NCBI RefSeq assembly: GCF_013359865.1
Contig: NZ_JABMCE010000083.1
Location: 62,001 to 126,000 of the forward strand
Direction: 5' to 3'
From: Curtobacterium pusillum
Lineage (GTDB): Bacteria > Actinomycetota > Actinomycetes > Actinomycetales > Microbacteriaceae
Length of the DNA stretch: 64,000 nt
The notes below the pieces were generated by a model. It searched no databases. It was not told where the DNA came from and saw only the letters and a program-made list of their open reading frames with translations. Both the position numbers and the translations under genes were made by a program. Numbering within the stretch: position 1 is the first letter of the stretch; each line of letters opens with the position of its first letter. This document shows positions 44,155 to 50,433 of the stretch, piece after piece.

Positions 44155-45009
44155 ATGGACCGCCCCGCGCTCGCCGACTTCCTCCGCCGTCGCCGCGAAC
44201 TGCTGCGCCCCGAGGACGTCGGCCTCGGGTCCGGGCAGCGCCGGCGCACCCCGGGCCTCCGGCGCGAGGAGGTCGCCGCCCTCGCGGGCATGTCCGCCGA
44301 CTACTACACCCGCCTCGAGCAGCAGCGCGGCCCGCAGCCGTCGGAGCAGATGGTGGCGGCGATCGCCCGGGCGCTCCGCTGCAGTCTCGACGAGCGCGAC
44401 CACCTGTTCCGCCTGGCCGGGCACAACGCCCCGGCGCGGGTGCACCGGGCGGACCACGTCGAGCCCGCGATCCTCCGGGTACTCGACCGGCTCGAGGACA
44501 CCCCGGCGATCGTCGTGAACGACCTCGGCGAGACCCTCGTCGAGAACCGACTGGGGGCGGCGCTCCTCGGCACGACGACGGGGCTGCCCGGGAACCAGCG
44601 CTACCAGCCCTGGCGCTGGTTCATGACCGCGTACGAGCGAGCGAAGTACGCGCCGGAGCAGCACGACCGTCTCGCACGCGCGCAGGTGGCGTCCCTCCGC
44701 GCAGCGGTCGGAGCGGCGGGGCCGAGCGACCGGAGGGCGGCCGAGCTCATCGCCGACCTCGAGGCGAACAGCGAGGAGTTCCGTGCGCTGTGGTCCCTGC
44801 ACGAGGTGGCCGGCCGGTGGGAGGACCACAAGACGTTCGTGCACCCCGAGCTCGGCCGCATCACCGTGGACTGCCAGGTGCTGCACACGACCAGTCAGAC
44901 GCAGGCGCTGCTGCTGTTCACGGCCCCCGCGGGCAGCGAGGACGCGCAGAAGCTCGAGCTCCTCGGCGTCGTCGGCCAGCAGACCTTCACGGTCGGGCCT
45001 CGGTCCTAG
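44155..45009 (+). CDS. XRE-family regulator with MmyB-like ligand domain; 3' end altered by insertion
   Basis: A 284-residue regulator from ATG 44155. Residues 1-85 form the helix-turn-helix (ADFLRRRRELLRPEDVGLGS, RRTPGLRREEVAALAGMSAD, YYTRLEQQRGPQPSEQM), and residues 105-275 the MmyB-like ligand-binding domain (ILRVLDRLEDTPAIVVNDLG, MTAYERAKYAPEQHDRLARA, FTAPAGSEDAQKLELLGVV). The last codons read QQTF-TVGPRS-stop. A second copy of the end, at 45860, reads VVGQQTF-AR-stop, which is probably the ancestral ending. The DUF3800 insertion thus replaced the final two residues with six. The regulator is probably still functional, since only the extreme C-terminus changed. Confidence 0.92.
   Translation: MDRPALADFLRRRRELLRPEDVGLGSGQRRRTPGLRREEVAALAGMSADYYTRLEQQRGPQPSEQMVAAIARALRCSLDERDHLFRLAGHNAPARVHRADHVEPAILRVLDRLEDTPAIVVNDLGETLVENRLGAALLGTTTGLPGNQRYQPWRWFMTAYERAKYAPEQHDRLARAQVASLRAAVGAAGPSDRRAAELIADLEANSEEFRALWSLHEVAGRWEDHKTFVHPELGRITVDCQVLHTTSQTQALLLFTAPAGSEDAQKLELLGVVGQQTFTVGPRS
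44967..44988. repeat. Direct repeat copy 1 at the regulator gene's 3' end
   Basis: These 22 bp (starting CGTCGTCGGCCAGCAG) are identical to 45860-45881. In frame they encode VVGQQTF near the end of the XRE-family protein. Identity ends sharply on both sides. They mark the left border of the DUF3800 insertion. Confidence 0.9.
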
Positions 45010-45032
45010 TCCGAGACACTGACTCTCCGCTA

Positions 45033-45824
45033 TCATCGAGGGGCAGGACGCTCTCGGGCCTCCCGCACCCAGCCAGCGCCCCGCCCTCGAGCGGGGCGTT
45101 GTGTCTTCCTGGGGTCCCAGACGTACTCGCTCACGGTGATGCGTCGAATGTGCCCGGTGATCGTGCGCACCGTTGTCGCGGAACGGTGGTCGCGTTCTTC
45201 GACGGTGCGTTCGCGATTGAAGAAGAACGTCGCCAGATCCGCCGCCTGCAGCATCCGGCTCTCGTGCGACGGTCCGAAGTAGAGCGTGTCCGCGATTCGA
45301 GTCAGTGGACGATTCGTGTAGCCAGGCGCTCGCTCCACCTTGAAATCGCGCAGACTTCGTCGCGCGCCGTCCGCAGTGTGGTGGTCGTCGGCGAGGACGA
45401 GTCCGAGTTGCTCGATCGGGTCGAGTCGACGCAGTTGACCGTCGACCGCCTCCAGGATCTGGGCGAGCGTGAGCAGGTGTACGGGGTAGGCGTGTTCCCG
45501 GTAGCGGGCTCGGTGCCCGTCGAGGTCGATCCCTCGGAACACGAAGGTGGCAGTAGACCGCGCGATCACCTTCGACGCGAGCACGCACGCTTTGGCCCGC
45601 CAGCCGGGTGGAACGTCCTTCCAGTCGTTCTTGCCGTGGAACATGTCGACTGCGTGGAACTCGGAAGTACTGTCGAAACCGCCGCAGCTGTGGGCCTCGA
45701 CGAGACGAGCGATGCCGTCGAGTCCGCTCTCGATCGACCGCACGGCGGCCGCGTCCGCGATGAGCGCACCCATGAAGGAGAAGGCCCGATCGCGGGCGGA
45801 TTCGTCGAGGAAGATGAGCCGCAT
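45033..45824 (-). CDS. DUF3800-domain protein (element cargo or mobility protein)
   Basis: A 263-residue protein from ATG 45824. It has the DUF3800 pattern: LIFLDESARD at the very N-terminus (D7, E8), SEFHAVDMFHG (E55, H57, D60), LGLVLADDHH (D146, D147), and the C-terminal MLQAADLATFFFNR (Q193, D196). Acidic residues on successive strands resemble an RNase H-like active site, though no activity is established for the family. The last 30 residues (QRPARGRGAGWVREARERPA) are encoded by the palindromic end of the element. The gene converges on the XRE regulator gene; their stops are 23 bp apart. DUF3800 genes are often found near mobile DNA and defence genes, which is known of the family only loosely. 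Confidence 0.85.
   Translation of the reverse strand: MRLIFLDESARDRAFSFMGALIADAAAVRSIESGLDGIARLVEAHSCGGFDSTSEFHAVDMFHGKNDWKDVPPGWRAKACVLASKVIARSTATFVFRGIDLDGHRARYREHAYPVHLLTLAQILEAVDGQLRRLDPIEQLGLVLADDHHTADGARRSLRDFKVERAPGYTNRPLTRIADTLYFGPSHESRMLQAADLATFFFNRERTVEERDHRSATTVRTITGHIRRITVSEYVWDPRKTQRPARGRGAGWVREARERPAPR
45075..45109 (+). terminator. Rho-independent-type terminator at the left end of the DUF3800 element
   Basis: On the plus strand a 10-bp stem (45075-45084 with 45091-45100, including one G-T pair, loop CCTCGA) is followed by TTGTGTCTT, a T-rich run that is unusual in this genome. It lies inside the 3' part of the DUF3800 frame and would stop plus-strand transcripts coming from the regulator gene, or from a TATCAT box at 45031-45036, before they read antisense through DUF3800. 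Confidence 0.6.
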
Positions 45825-45830
45825 CGGCCC

Positions 45831-45836
45831 ACAATA
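45831..45836 (-). promoter_or_regulatory. Possible -10 box of a leaderless DUF3800 transcript
   Basis: TATTGT lies 6 bp upstream of the DUF3800 ATG, so transcription would start at or very near the A of ATG, giving a leaderless message as is frequent in actinobacteria. No good -35 box is visible at the expected distance, and no ribosome binding site precedes the ATG. Confidence 0.4.
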
Positions 45837-45859
45837 CTGAAATACGAACGCTGAAACGT

Positions 45860-45881
45860 CGTCGTCGGCCAGCAGACCTTC
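45860..45881. repeat. Direct repeat copy 2 with ancestral regulator gene end
   Basis: Identical over 22 bp to 44967-44988 and followed by GCCCGCTGA. Read in the regulator frame it gives VVGQQTF-AR-stop, so it looks like the displaced original 3' end of the XRE-family gene. Confidence 0.9.
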
Positions 45882-45947
45882 GCCCGCTGACGCAACCCCG
45901 CGTCACACACCTGGCACCTCCCGGTGTCACGTGCCTAGGGTGGCGAG

Positions 45948-46937
45948 GTGAGCACCCCGCGCGTCTACGTCATCCACGAGAACCCCGAGTGGTTCCCGCC
46001 GCTCGCCGCTGCCTTCGAGGCCGAGGGGGTGCCCGTCGAGGAGATCCTCCTCACCGAGGGCCAGATCGACCTCGGCGCCGAGCCCGCACCCGGTGTGTAC
46101 TGGTCGCGCATGTCGGCGAGCTCGCACACCCGCGGGCACGAGCACAGCAAGGAGTACACCCGCGCGGTCCTCGGCTGGCTCGAGCGCGCCGGACGCCAGG
46201 TCGTGGGCGGCAGTCACGTCCTCGAGCTCGAGGTGTCGAAGGTCGCCCAGCACGGGCTGCTCGCGGGCGCCGGCTTCGACGTGCCGCGCACCACGGCCGT
46301 CTTCGGGACGACGACGCTCAAGCAGGCGGCCGCGGACTTCACCGGTGGCCGGGACGTCCCGTTCATCACGAAGCACAACCAGGGCGGCAAGGGCCTCGGC
46401 GTTCGCCGCTTCGACTCCCTCGCGGAGTTCGGCGCCTACGTCGACAGCCCCGAGTTCGAGGAGCCGGTCGACGGCATCACCCTGCTGCAGGAGTACCTCA
46501 CCGCCCGCGAGCCGTTCATCACCCGCGTCGAGTTCGTCGGCGGCGAGTTCGTCTACGCCGTCCGCGTGGACACGAGCGCCGGCAGCTTCGAGCTCTGCCC
46601 CGCCGACGCGTGCGAGATCCCGCAGGTCATCGCGGGAGCCGTCTGCGACGTACCCGGGACGAGCCGGCCGAACGCGTTCGAGGTCCGCACCGAGGTCACG
46701 GCCGAGCACCCGCTCGTCCAGCAGCTCCGCACGTTCCTCGCGGACCAGCGCATCCAGATCGCGGGCGTCGAGGTCATGGAGACCACGGACGGCCGCACGG
46801 TCGTCTACGACATCAACACGAACACGAACTACAACCCCGCCGTCGAGGAGACCGCGCCGGCCTCCGGCCCGCGCTCCATCGCGCGGTACCTCGGTGGCCT
46901 GCTGGAGACGCAGTACGCGGCGCAGCTCACGGCCTGA
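45948..46937 (+). CDS. ATP-grasp ligase, RimK/glutathione-synthetase-like
   Basis: A 329-residue protein from GTG 45948. The ATP-grasp core runs from about residue 95 to 315: LAGAGFDVPRTTAVF, the phosphate-loop region ITKHNQGGKGLGVRRFDSL (KxNxGGKGxGV) near residue 143, the adenine-binding LLQEYLTAREPFITRVEF near residue 180, and the metal-binding end VVYDINTNTNYNPAVEE (DxNxN) near residue 290. Such enzymes join a carboxylate to an amine or thiol through an acyl phosphate. The N-terminal domain (PRVYVIHENPEWFPPLAAAF) probably binds the other substrate. The product is unknown. A repeat hairpin separates it from the sulfur operon downstream. Confidence 0.88.
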   Translation: MSTPRVYVIHENPEWFPPLAAAFEAEGVPVEEILLTEGQIDLGAEPAPGVYWSRMSASSHTRGHEHSKEYTRAVLGWLERAGRQVVGGSHVLELEVSKVAQHGLLAGAGFDVPRTTAVFGTTTLKQAAADFTGGRDVPFITKHNQGGKGLGVRRFDSLAEFGAYVDSPEFEEPVDGITLLQEYLTAREPFITRVEFVGGEFVYAVRVDTSAGSFELCPADACEIPQVIAGAVCDVPGTSRPNAFEVRTEVTAEHPLVQQLRTFLADQRIQIAGVEVMETTDGRTVVYDINTNTNYNPAVEETAPASGPRSIARYLGGLLETQYAAQLTA

Positions 46938-46952
46938 GAACACAAGAACCAC

Positions 46953-46996
46953 CGGACTGGAGGCGCGGTGCGGGCCCGCCCCGTGCCTCCCGTCCG
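46953..46996. repeat. Intergenic GGAGGCGCGG-family imperfect hairpin
   Basis: Arms 46953-46974 and 46975-46996 are complementary at 19 of 22 positions, with the CGGACTGGAGGCGCGG form on the left. It lies between the ATP-grasp gene and the flavin-dependent oxidoreductase gene. Confidence 0.6.
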
Positions 46997-47027
46997 TCCC
47001 TCCCCACCTCCCCAAGGAACTCACCCC

Positions 47028-48083
47028 GTGCGATTCGGATACTGGACCCCGCTCTTCGGCGGCTGGCTGCGCAACGTCGAGAACGAGCACATGCCGGTCA
47101 CCTTCGACTACGTGAAGCGTCTGGCGCAGCGCGCCGAGCGCATCGGCTTCGACCTGACGCTGGTGCCGGAGCTCAACCTCAACGACATCAAGGGCACGGC
47201 GGCGCCGAGCCTCGAGGCGTGGGCGCTCGCCGCCGGGATCGCGGCGACGACCGAGCGTCTCGAGATCATGGCCGCGATGCGCCCGGGCTACCACCTGCCG
47301 GCCGTGACGGCGAAGCAGGCGGCGACGATCGACGACATCTCCGGCGGCCGGTTCACCTTCAACGTGGTGAGCGCCTGGTGGGCGGAGGAGGCCAAGCAGT
47401 ACGGCGGGATCTTCTCCGAGCACGACGACCGCTACCGACGCACCGCGGAGTTCGTGGAGATCATGAAGGGCCTCTGGCGCGAGACGCCGTACTCGTTCCA
47501 CGGCGAGTACTACGACGTCGAGAACGCCCACCTCGAGCCGAAGCCGCGCGTCACGCCGCGCATCTACGCGGGCGGGGAGAGCGAGGCCGGCAAGTCCTCG
47601 ATCACGCGGTACGCCGACGCCTACGTCACGCACGGCGGCACCGTCGAGGAACTCCGCACGAAGATCGCCGAGATGAAGCAGCGGCGCGTCGACGCGGGGC
47701 TGCCGCCGTTCGAGGCGTTCGGCATGGCGGCGTACGTCATCGTGCGTGAGACCGAGGAGGAGGCGCAGGCCGAGCTGGCGCGCATCACCGACGTGCAGCA
47801 CGGCAAGGCGTACGAGTCGTACCAGGACTTCATCTCGAAGTCGCAGCTCGAGCACGTGCCGTCGCTCGAGGACTACTCGGTGTCGAACCGCGGTCTCCGC
47901 CCGGGGTTCGTCGGGACGCCCGCACAGGTGGCCGCGCGGATCCGTGAGTTCGAGGACGCCGGTGTGGACACGCTGCTGCTGCAGTTCTCGCCGCAGCTCG
48001 AGGAGATGGACCGCTTCGGGGAACAGGTCATCCCGCTCGTCCGGCCCTCGGTGGTGCCGGCCGGAGCCGGGACCGTCTCGTGA
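47028..48083 (+). CDS. LLM-class flavin-dependent monooxygenase (SfnG/SsuD-like)
   Basis: A 351-residue protein from GTG 47028, with AAGGA upstream. It has the bacterial-luciferase-like TIM-barrel pattern: MRFGYWTPLFGGWLRNVENE, AERIGFDLTLVPEL, LEIMAAMRPGYHLPAVTAKQ, GGRFTFNVVSAWWAEEAKQY and TPRIYAGGESEAGKSSITRY. The FGYWTP start resembles SfnG, which cleaves dimethyl sulfone, and SsuD alkanesulfonate monooxygenases; both release sulfite using FMNH2 and O2. The next gene, overlapping by GTGA, is a sulfhydrylase, which fits scavenging of organic sulfur into methionine or cysteine precursors. The FMN reductase partner is not in the window. Confidence 0.88.
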   Translation: MRFGYWTPLFGGWLRNVENEHMPVTFDYVKRLAQRAERIGFDLTLVPELNLNDIKGTAAPSLEAWALAAGIAATTERLEIMAAMRPGYHLPAVTAKQAATIDDISGGRFTFNVVSAWWAEEAKQYGGIFSEHDDRYRRTAEFVEIMKGLWRETPYSFHGEYYDVENAHLEPKPRVTPRIYAGGESEAGKSSITRYADAYVTHGGTVEELRTKIAEMKQRRVDAGLPPFEAFGMAAYVIVRETEEEAQAELARITDVQHGKAYESYQDFISKSQLEHVPSLEDYSVSNRGLRPGFVGTPAQVAARIREFEDAGVDTLLLQFSPQLEEMDRFGEQVIPLVRPSVVPAGAGTVS

Positions 48084-49447
48084 GCACCGAGGACGACTGG
48101 GCGTTCGAGACCCGCCAGATCCGTGCCGGGTTCACGGCCGACCCGGGGTTCGGCGCCAACGTGCCGCCGATCGCCCAGACCGCCGCGTTCGTGTACCCGT
48201 CGGGGGAGGACGCCGCGGCGCGGTTCATGCTCGACGCACCCGGCCACACGTACTCGCGCGTGAACAACCCGTCGGCGGCCGCACTGGAACGCCGGATCGC
48301 GGACCTCGAGGGCGGCGTCGGCGCACTCGCGCTCGCGTCGGGGCAGGCCGCGACGTCGCTGGCGGTGCTCGGTCTCGCGCGGGCCGGCGACCACGTCGTG
48401 TCGAGCGCGTCGCTGTACGGCGCGACCTACACGCTGTTCGCGTCGACCCTGCGGGACCTCGGCATCTCGTTCACGTTCGTGCAGGACCCGACGGACCTCG
48501 ACGAGTGGGCGGCAGCCGTGCTGCCGTCGACGAAGGCGTTCTTCGGGGAGTCGATCCCGAACCCGCGCGGCGACGTCCTCGACTTCGCCGGGGTGGCCGG
48601 TGTGGCGCACGACGCCGGTGTTCCGCTCATCGTCGACAACACCATCGCGACGCCGTACCTCGTCCGGCCGATCGAGCACGGCGCGGACATCGTCGTGCAC
48701 TCGGCGACGAAGTACCTCGCGGGACACGGCAGCGCGATCGCGGGACTCATCGTGGACAGCGGGAACTTCGACTGGGCATCGCACGCGGACTCCTACCCGC
48801 AGCTCGCGACGACCGAGCAGTCCGGGTTCGCGAACACGAACTTCGCGGAGAAGTTCGGGCGGCGCGCGTTCATCCAGCGCACCCGTTCGAAGCTCTCCGC
48901 CGACCTCGGTCCGGCGATCGCCCCGTTCAACGCGTTCCTCGTGCTGCAGGGCATCCAGACGCTCTCGCTCCGGATGGACCGGCACGTGTCGAACGCCGCC
49001 ACCGTGGCGTCGTGGCTGGACGCCCACGAGCAGGTCGAGCACGTGCACTACGCGGGACTGCCCTCGTCGCCCTGGCACCACCTGCAGCAGCGGTACGTGC
49101 CCGCGGGACCGTCCGCCGTGCTGGCGTTCGACCTCGCCGGGGGCGTGGAAGCGGGGCGCCGGTTCGTCGCGGCGCTCGAGCTGTTCGACCACGTGTCGAA
49201 CATCGGTGACGTCCGGTCGCTCGTCGTGCACCCCGCGTCGACCACCCACGTGCAGATGACCTCGGCGGAGCGGGCTGCCGCCGGTGTCGGTGACGGGCTG
49301 ATCCGGTTGTCGATCGGCCTCGAGCACGTGGACGACATCCTCGCCGACCTGGCCCGGGGCTTCGCGGCTGCCGCATCGGACGGCTCCACTGTCGCTTCGG
49401 ACGGCTCCACCGTCGCACCGGACGTCTCCGCTGCCGCGTCGGGATAG
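48080..49447 (+). CDS. metY: O-acetylhomoserine sulfhydrylase family (MetY), PLP-dependent
   Basis: A 455-residue PLP enzyme of the Cys/Met-metabolism family, starting at GTG 48080. The PLP site is HSATKYLAGHGSAIAGLIVD near residue 210, with the Lys that forms the Schiff base. RIADLEGGVGALALASGQAA (residues about 72-90) and PNPRGDVLDF also fit the family, and the FETRQIRAGFTADP start is typical of MetY. It would make homocysteine from O-acetylhomoserine and sulfide. The C-terminus carries a variable Ala/Ser tail with a 24-bp repeated unit encoding ASDGSTV. Cotranslated with the flavin monooxygenase gene. Confidence 0.92.
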   Translation: MSTEDDWAFETRQIRAGFTADPGFGANVPPIAQTAAFVYPSGEDAAARFMLDAPGHTYSRVNNPSAAALERRIADLEGGVGALALASGQAATSLAVLGLARAGDHVVSSASLYGATYTLFASTLRDLGISFTFVQDPTDLDEWAAAVLPSTKAFFGESIPNPRGDVLDFAGVAGVAHDAGVPLIVDNTIATPYLVRPIEHGADIVVHSATKYLAGHGSAIAGLIVDSGNFDWASHADSYPQLATTEQSGFANTNFAEKFGRRAFIQRTRSKLSADLGPAIAPFNAFLVLQGIQTLSLRMDRHVSNAATVASWLDAHEQVEHVHYAGLPSSPWHHLQQRYVPAGPSAVLAFDLAGGVEAGRRFVAALELFDHVSNIGDVRSLVVHPASTTHVQMTSAERAAAGVGDGLIRLSIGLEHVDDILADLARGFAAAASDGSTVASDGSTVAPDVSAAASG

Positions 49448-49456
49448 GTTGGAGGC

Positions 49457-50389
49457 ATGACCACGCTGGCCGCACCGACCCGTGTGCGGACGCGCGCCCC
49501 CGGGAAGATCAACGTCTACCTGTCGGTCGGTGCGCTGCAGGACGACGGCTACCACGACGTCGCGACGGCGTACCAGGCGGTCTCGCTGTACGAGGACGTC
49601 TCCGCCGAGCCCGCGGACGACTTCTCGGTCGCGTTCACCGGCCCGATCGACACCAGTGCCGTGCCGGTGGACGAGTCGAACCTCGCCATCCGCGCTGCGC
49701 GGCTCGTGGCCGACGCAGCCGGTTACCGCGGGGGCGTCCGGCTGACGATCGACAAGCAGGTCCCGGTGGCGGGCGGCATGGGCGGCGGATCGGCCGACGC
49801 AGCGGCGACGCTCCTCGCCGTGGACACCCTCTGGGGGACCGCCCTCGGGCGTGAGGAACTCCTGCGACTCGCCGCGCAGCTCGGGGCCGACGTGCCGTTC
49901 GCCTTCGCCGGCGGGACCGCGGTCGGCACCGGGCGCGGCGACGAGCTCAGCCCGGCCCTGGCCAAGGGCGAGTTCCACTGGGTGCTCGCGCTGAGCGACG
50001 ACGGGCTCTCCACCCCGGCGGTGTACCGGGCGCTCGACGAACACCGCGAGCGCTACCGCGCCGACATCGCGCCGGCGCCGAAGACCCCGGTGGTGGAGGC
50101 GAACGTGCTCCAGGCCCTCCGCGCCGGCGATCCCGACCTGCTCGCGGACTGCCTGCACAACGACCTGCAGGCGCCGGCCATGCGCCTCCAGCCCGCGCTC
50201 GCGGCGACCCTCGAGATCGGGGAGAAGGCGGGTGCGCTCGCCGGACTGGTGTCGGGCAGCGGGCCGACGGTGGCGTTCCTCGTCGCCGACCGCGACACTG
50301 CGCTCGAGGTGCAGGTGGAGCTCAGCGCCGCGGGCGTGGTCGCGGTGCGCGCCGCGGGCCCGGTGCACGGCGCGCGGGTGCTGCACTAG
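49457..50389 (+). CDS. ispE: 4-diphosphocytidyl-2-C-methyl-D-erythritol kinase
   Basis: A GHMP kinase of 310 residues from ATG 49457 with GGAGG upstream. It phosphorylates CDP-methylerythritol in the MEP isoprenoid pathway. Motif 1 is the N-terminal [20 protein letters not shown], motif 2 the ATP loop [20 protein letters not shown] near residue 100, and motif 3 [16 protein letters not shown] near residue 265. A 9-bp gap separates it from metY. In other actinobacteria ispE follows rsmA (ksgA); here about 6.8 kb of other genes lies between rsmA and ispE. That disruption is a point in favour of local rearrangement. Confidence 0.96.
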   Translation: MTTLAAPTRVRTRAPGKINVYLSVGALQDDGYHDVATAYQAVSLYEDVSAEPADDFSVAFTGPIDTSAVPVDESNLAIRAARLVADAAGYRGGVRLTIDKQVPVAGGMGGGSADAAATLLAVDTLWGTALGREELLRLAAQLGADVPFAFAGGTAVGTGRGDELSPALAKGEFHWVLALSDDGLSTPAVYRALDEHRERYRADIAPAPKTPVVEANVLQALRAGDPDLLADCLHNDLQAPAMRLQPALAATLEIGEKAGALAGLVSGSGPTVAFLVADRDTALEVQVELSAAGVVAVRAAGPVHGARVLH

Positions 50390-50433
50390 CCGCCGGGAGC
50401 GCACGACCGTCGGGCGCGGTCGCGGGCGCGCGG

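Larger units (their letters stand above)
44989..45881. mobile_element. Putative 0.9-kb DUF3800 insertion in the 3' end of a regulator gene
   Basis: The unit is 893 bp including one repeat copy. It carries a single gene (DUF3800, minus strand) filling nearly all of it, an outward hairpin terminator at its left end and a leaderless-type promoter at its right end. The right border regenerates the regulator's apparent original end (QQTFAR-stop) behind the second repeat copy. No transposase, integrase or terminal inverted repeat is recognised. It may be moved by the DUF3800 protein itself, whose conserved acidic residues suggest an RNase H-like fold, but that is a hypothesis. Confidence 0.6.

Noticed and set aside
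44155-45009. Frameshift at the end of the XRE-family gene
   Set aside because: The altered tail is fully explained by the insertion boundary at 44988; the upstream frame is intact.
45033-45824. The DUF3800 frame as a random shadow
   Set aside because: It carries the family's conserved acidic and Gln-Asp motifs, starts next to a promoter-like box, and fills the insertion between the repeats.
46968-48083. Upstream in-frame start for the flavin monooxygenase
   Set aside because: The extra 20 codons lie in the repeat hairpin and before the ribosome binding site; homology starts at GTG 47028.
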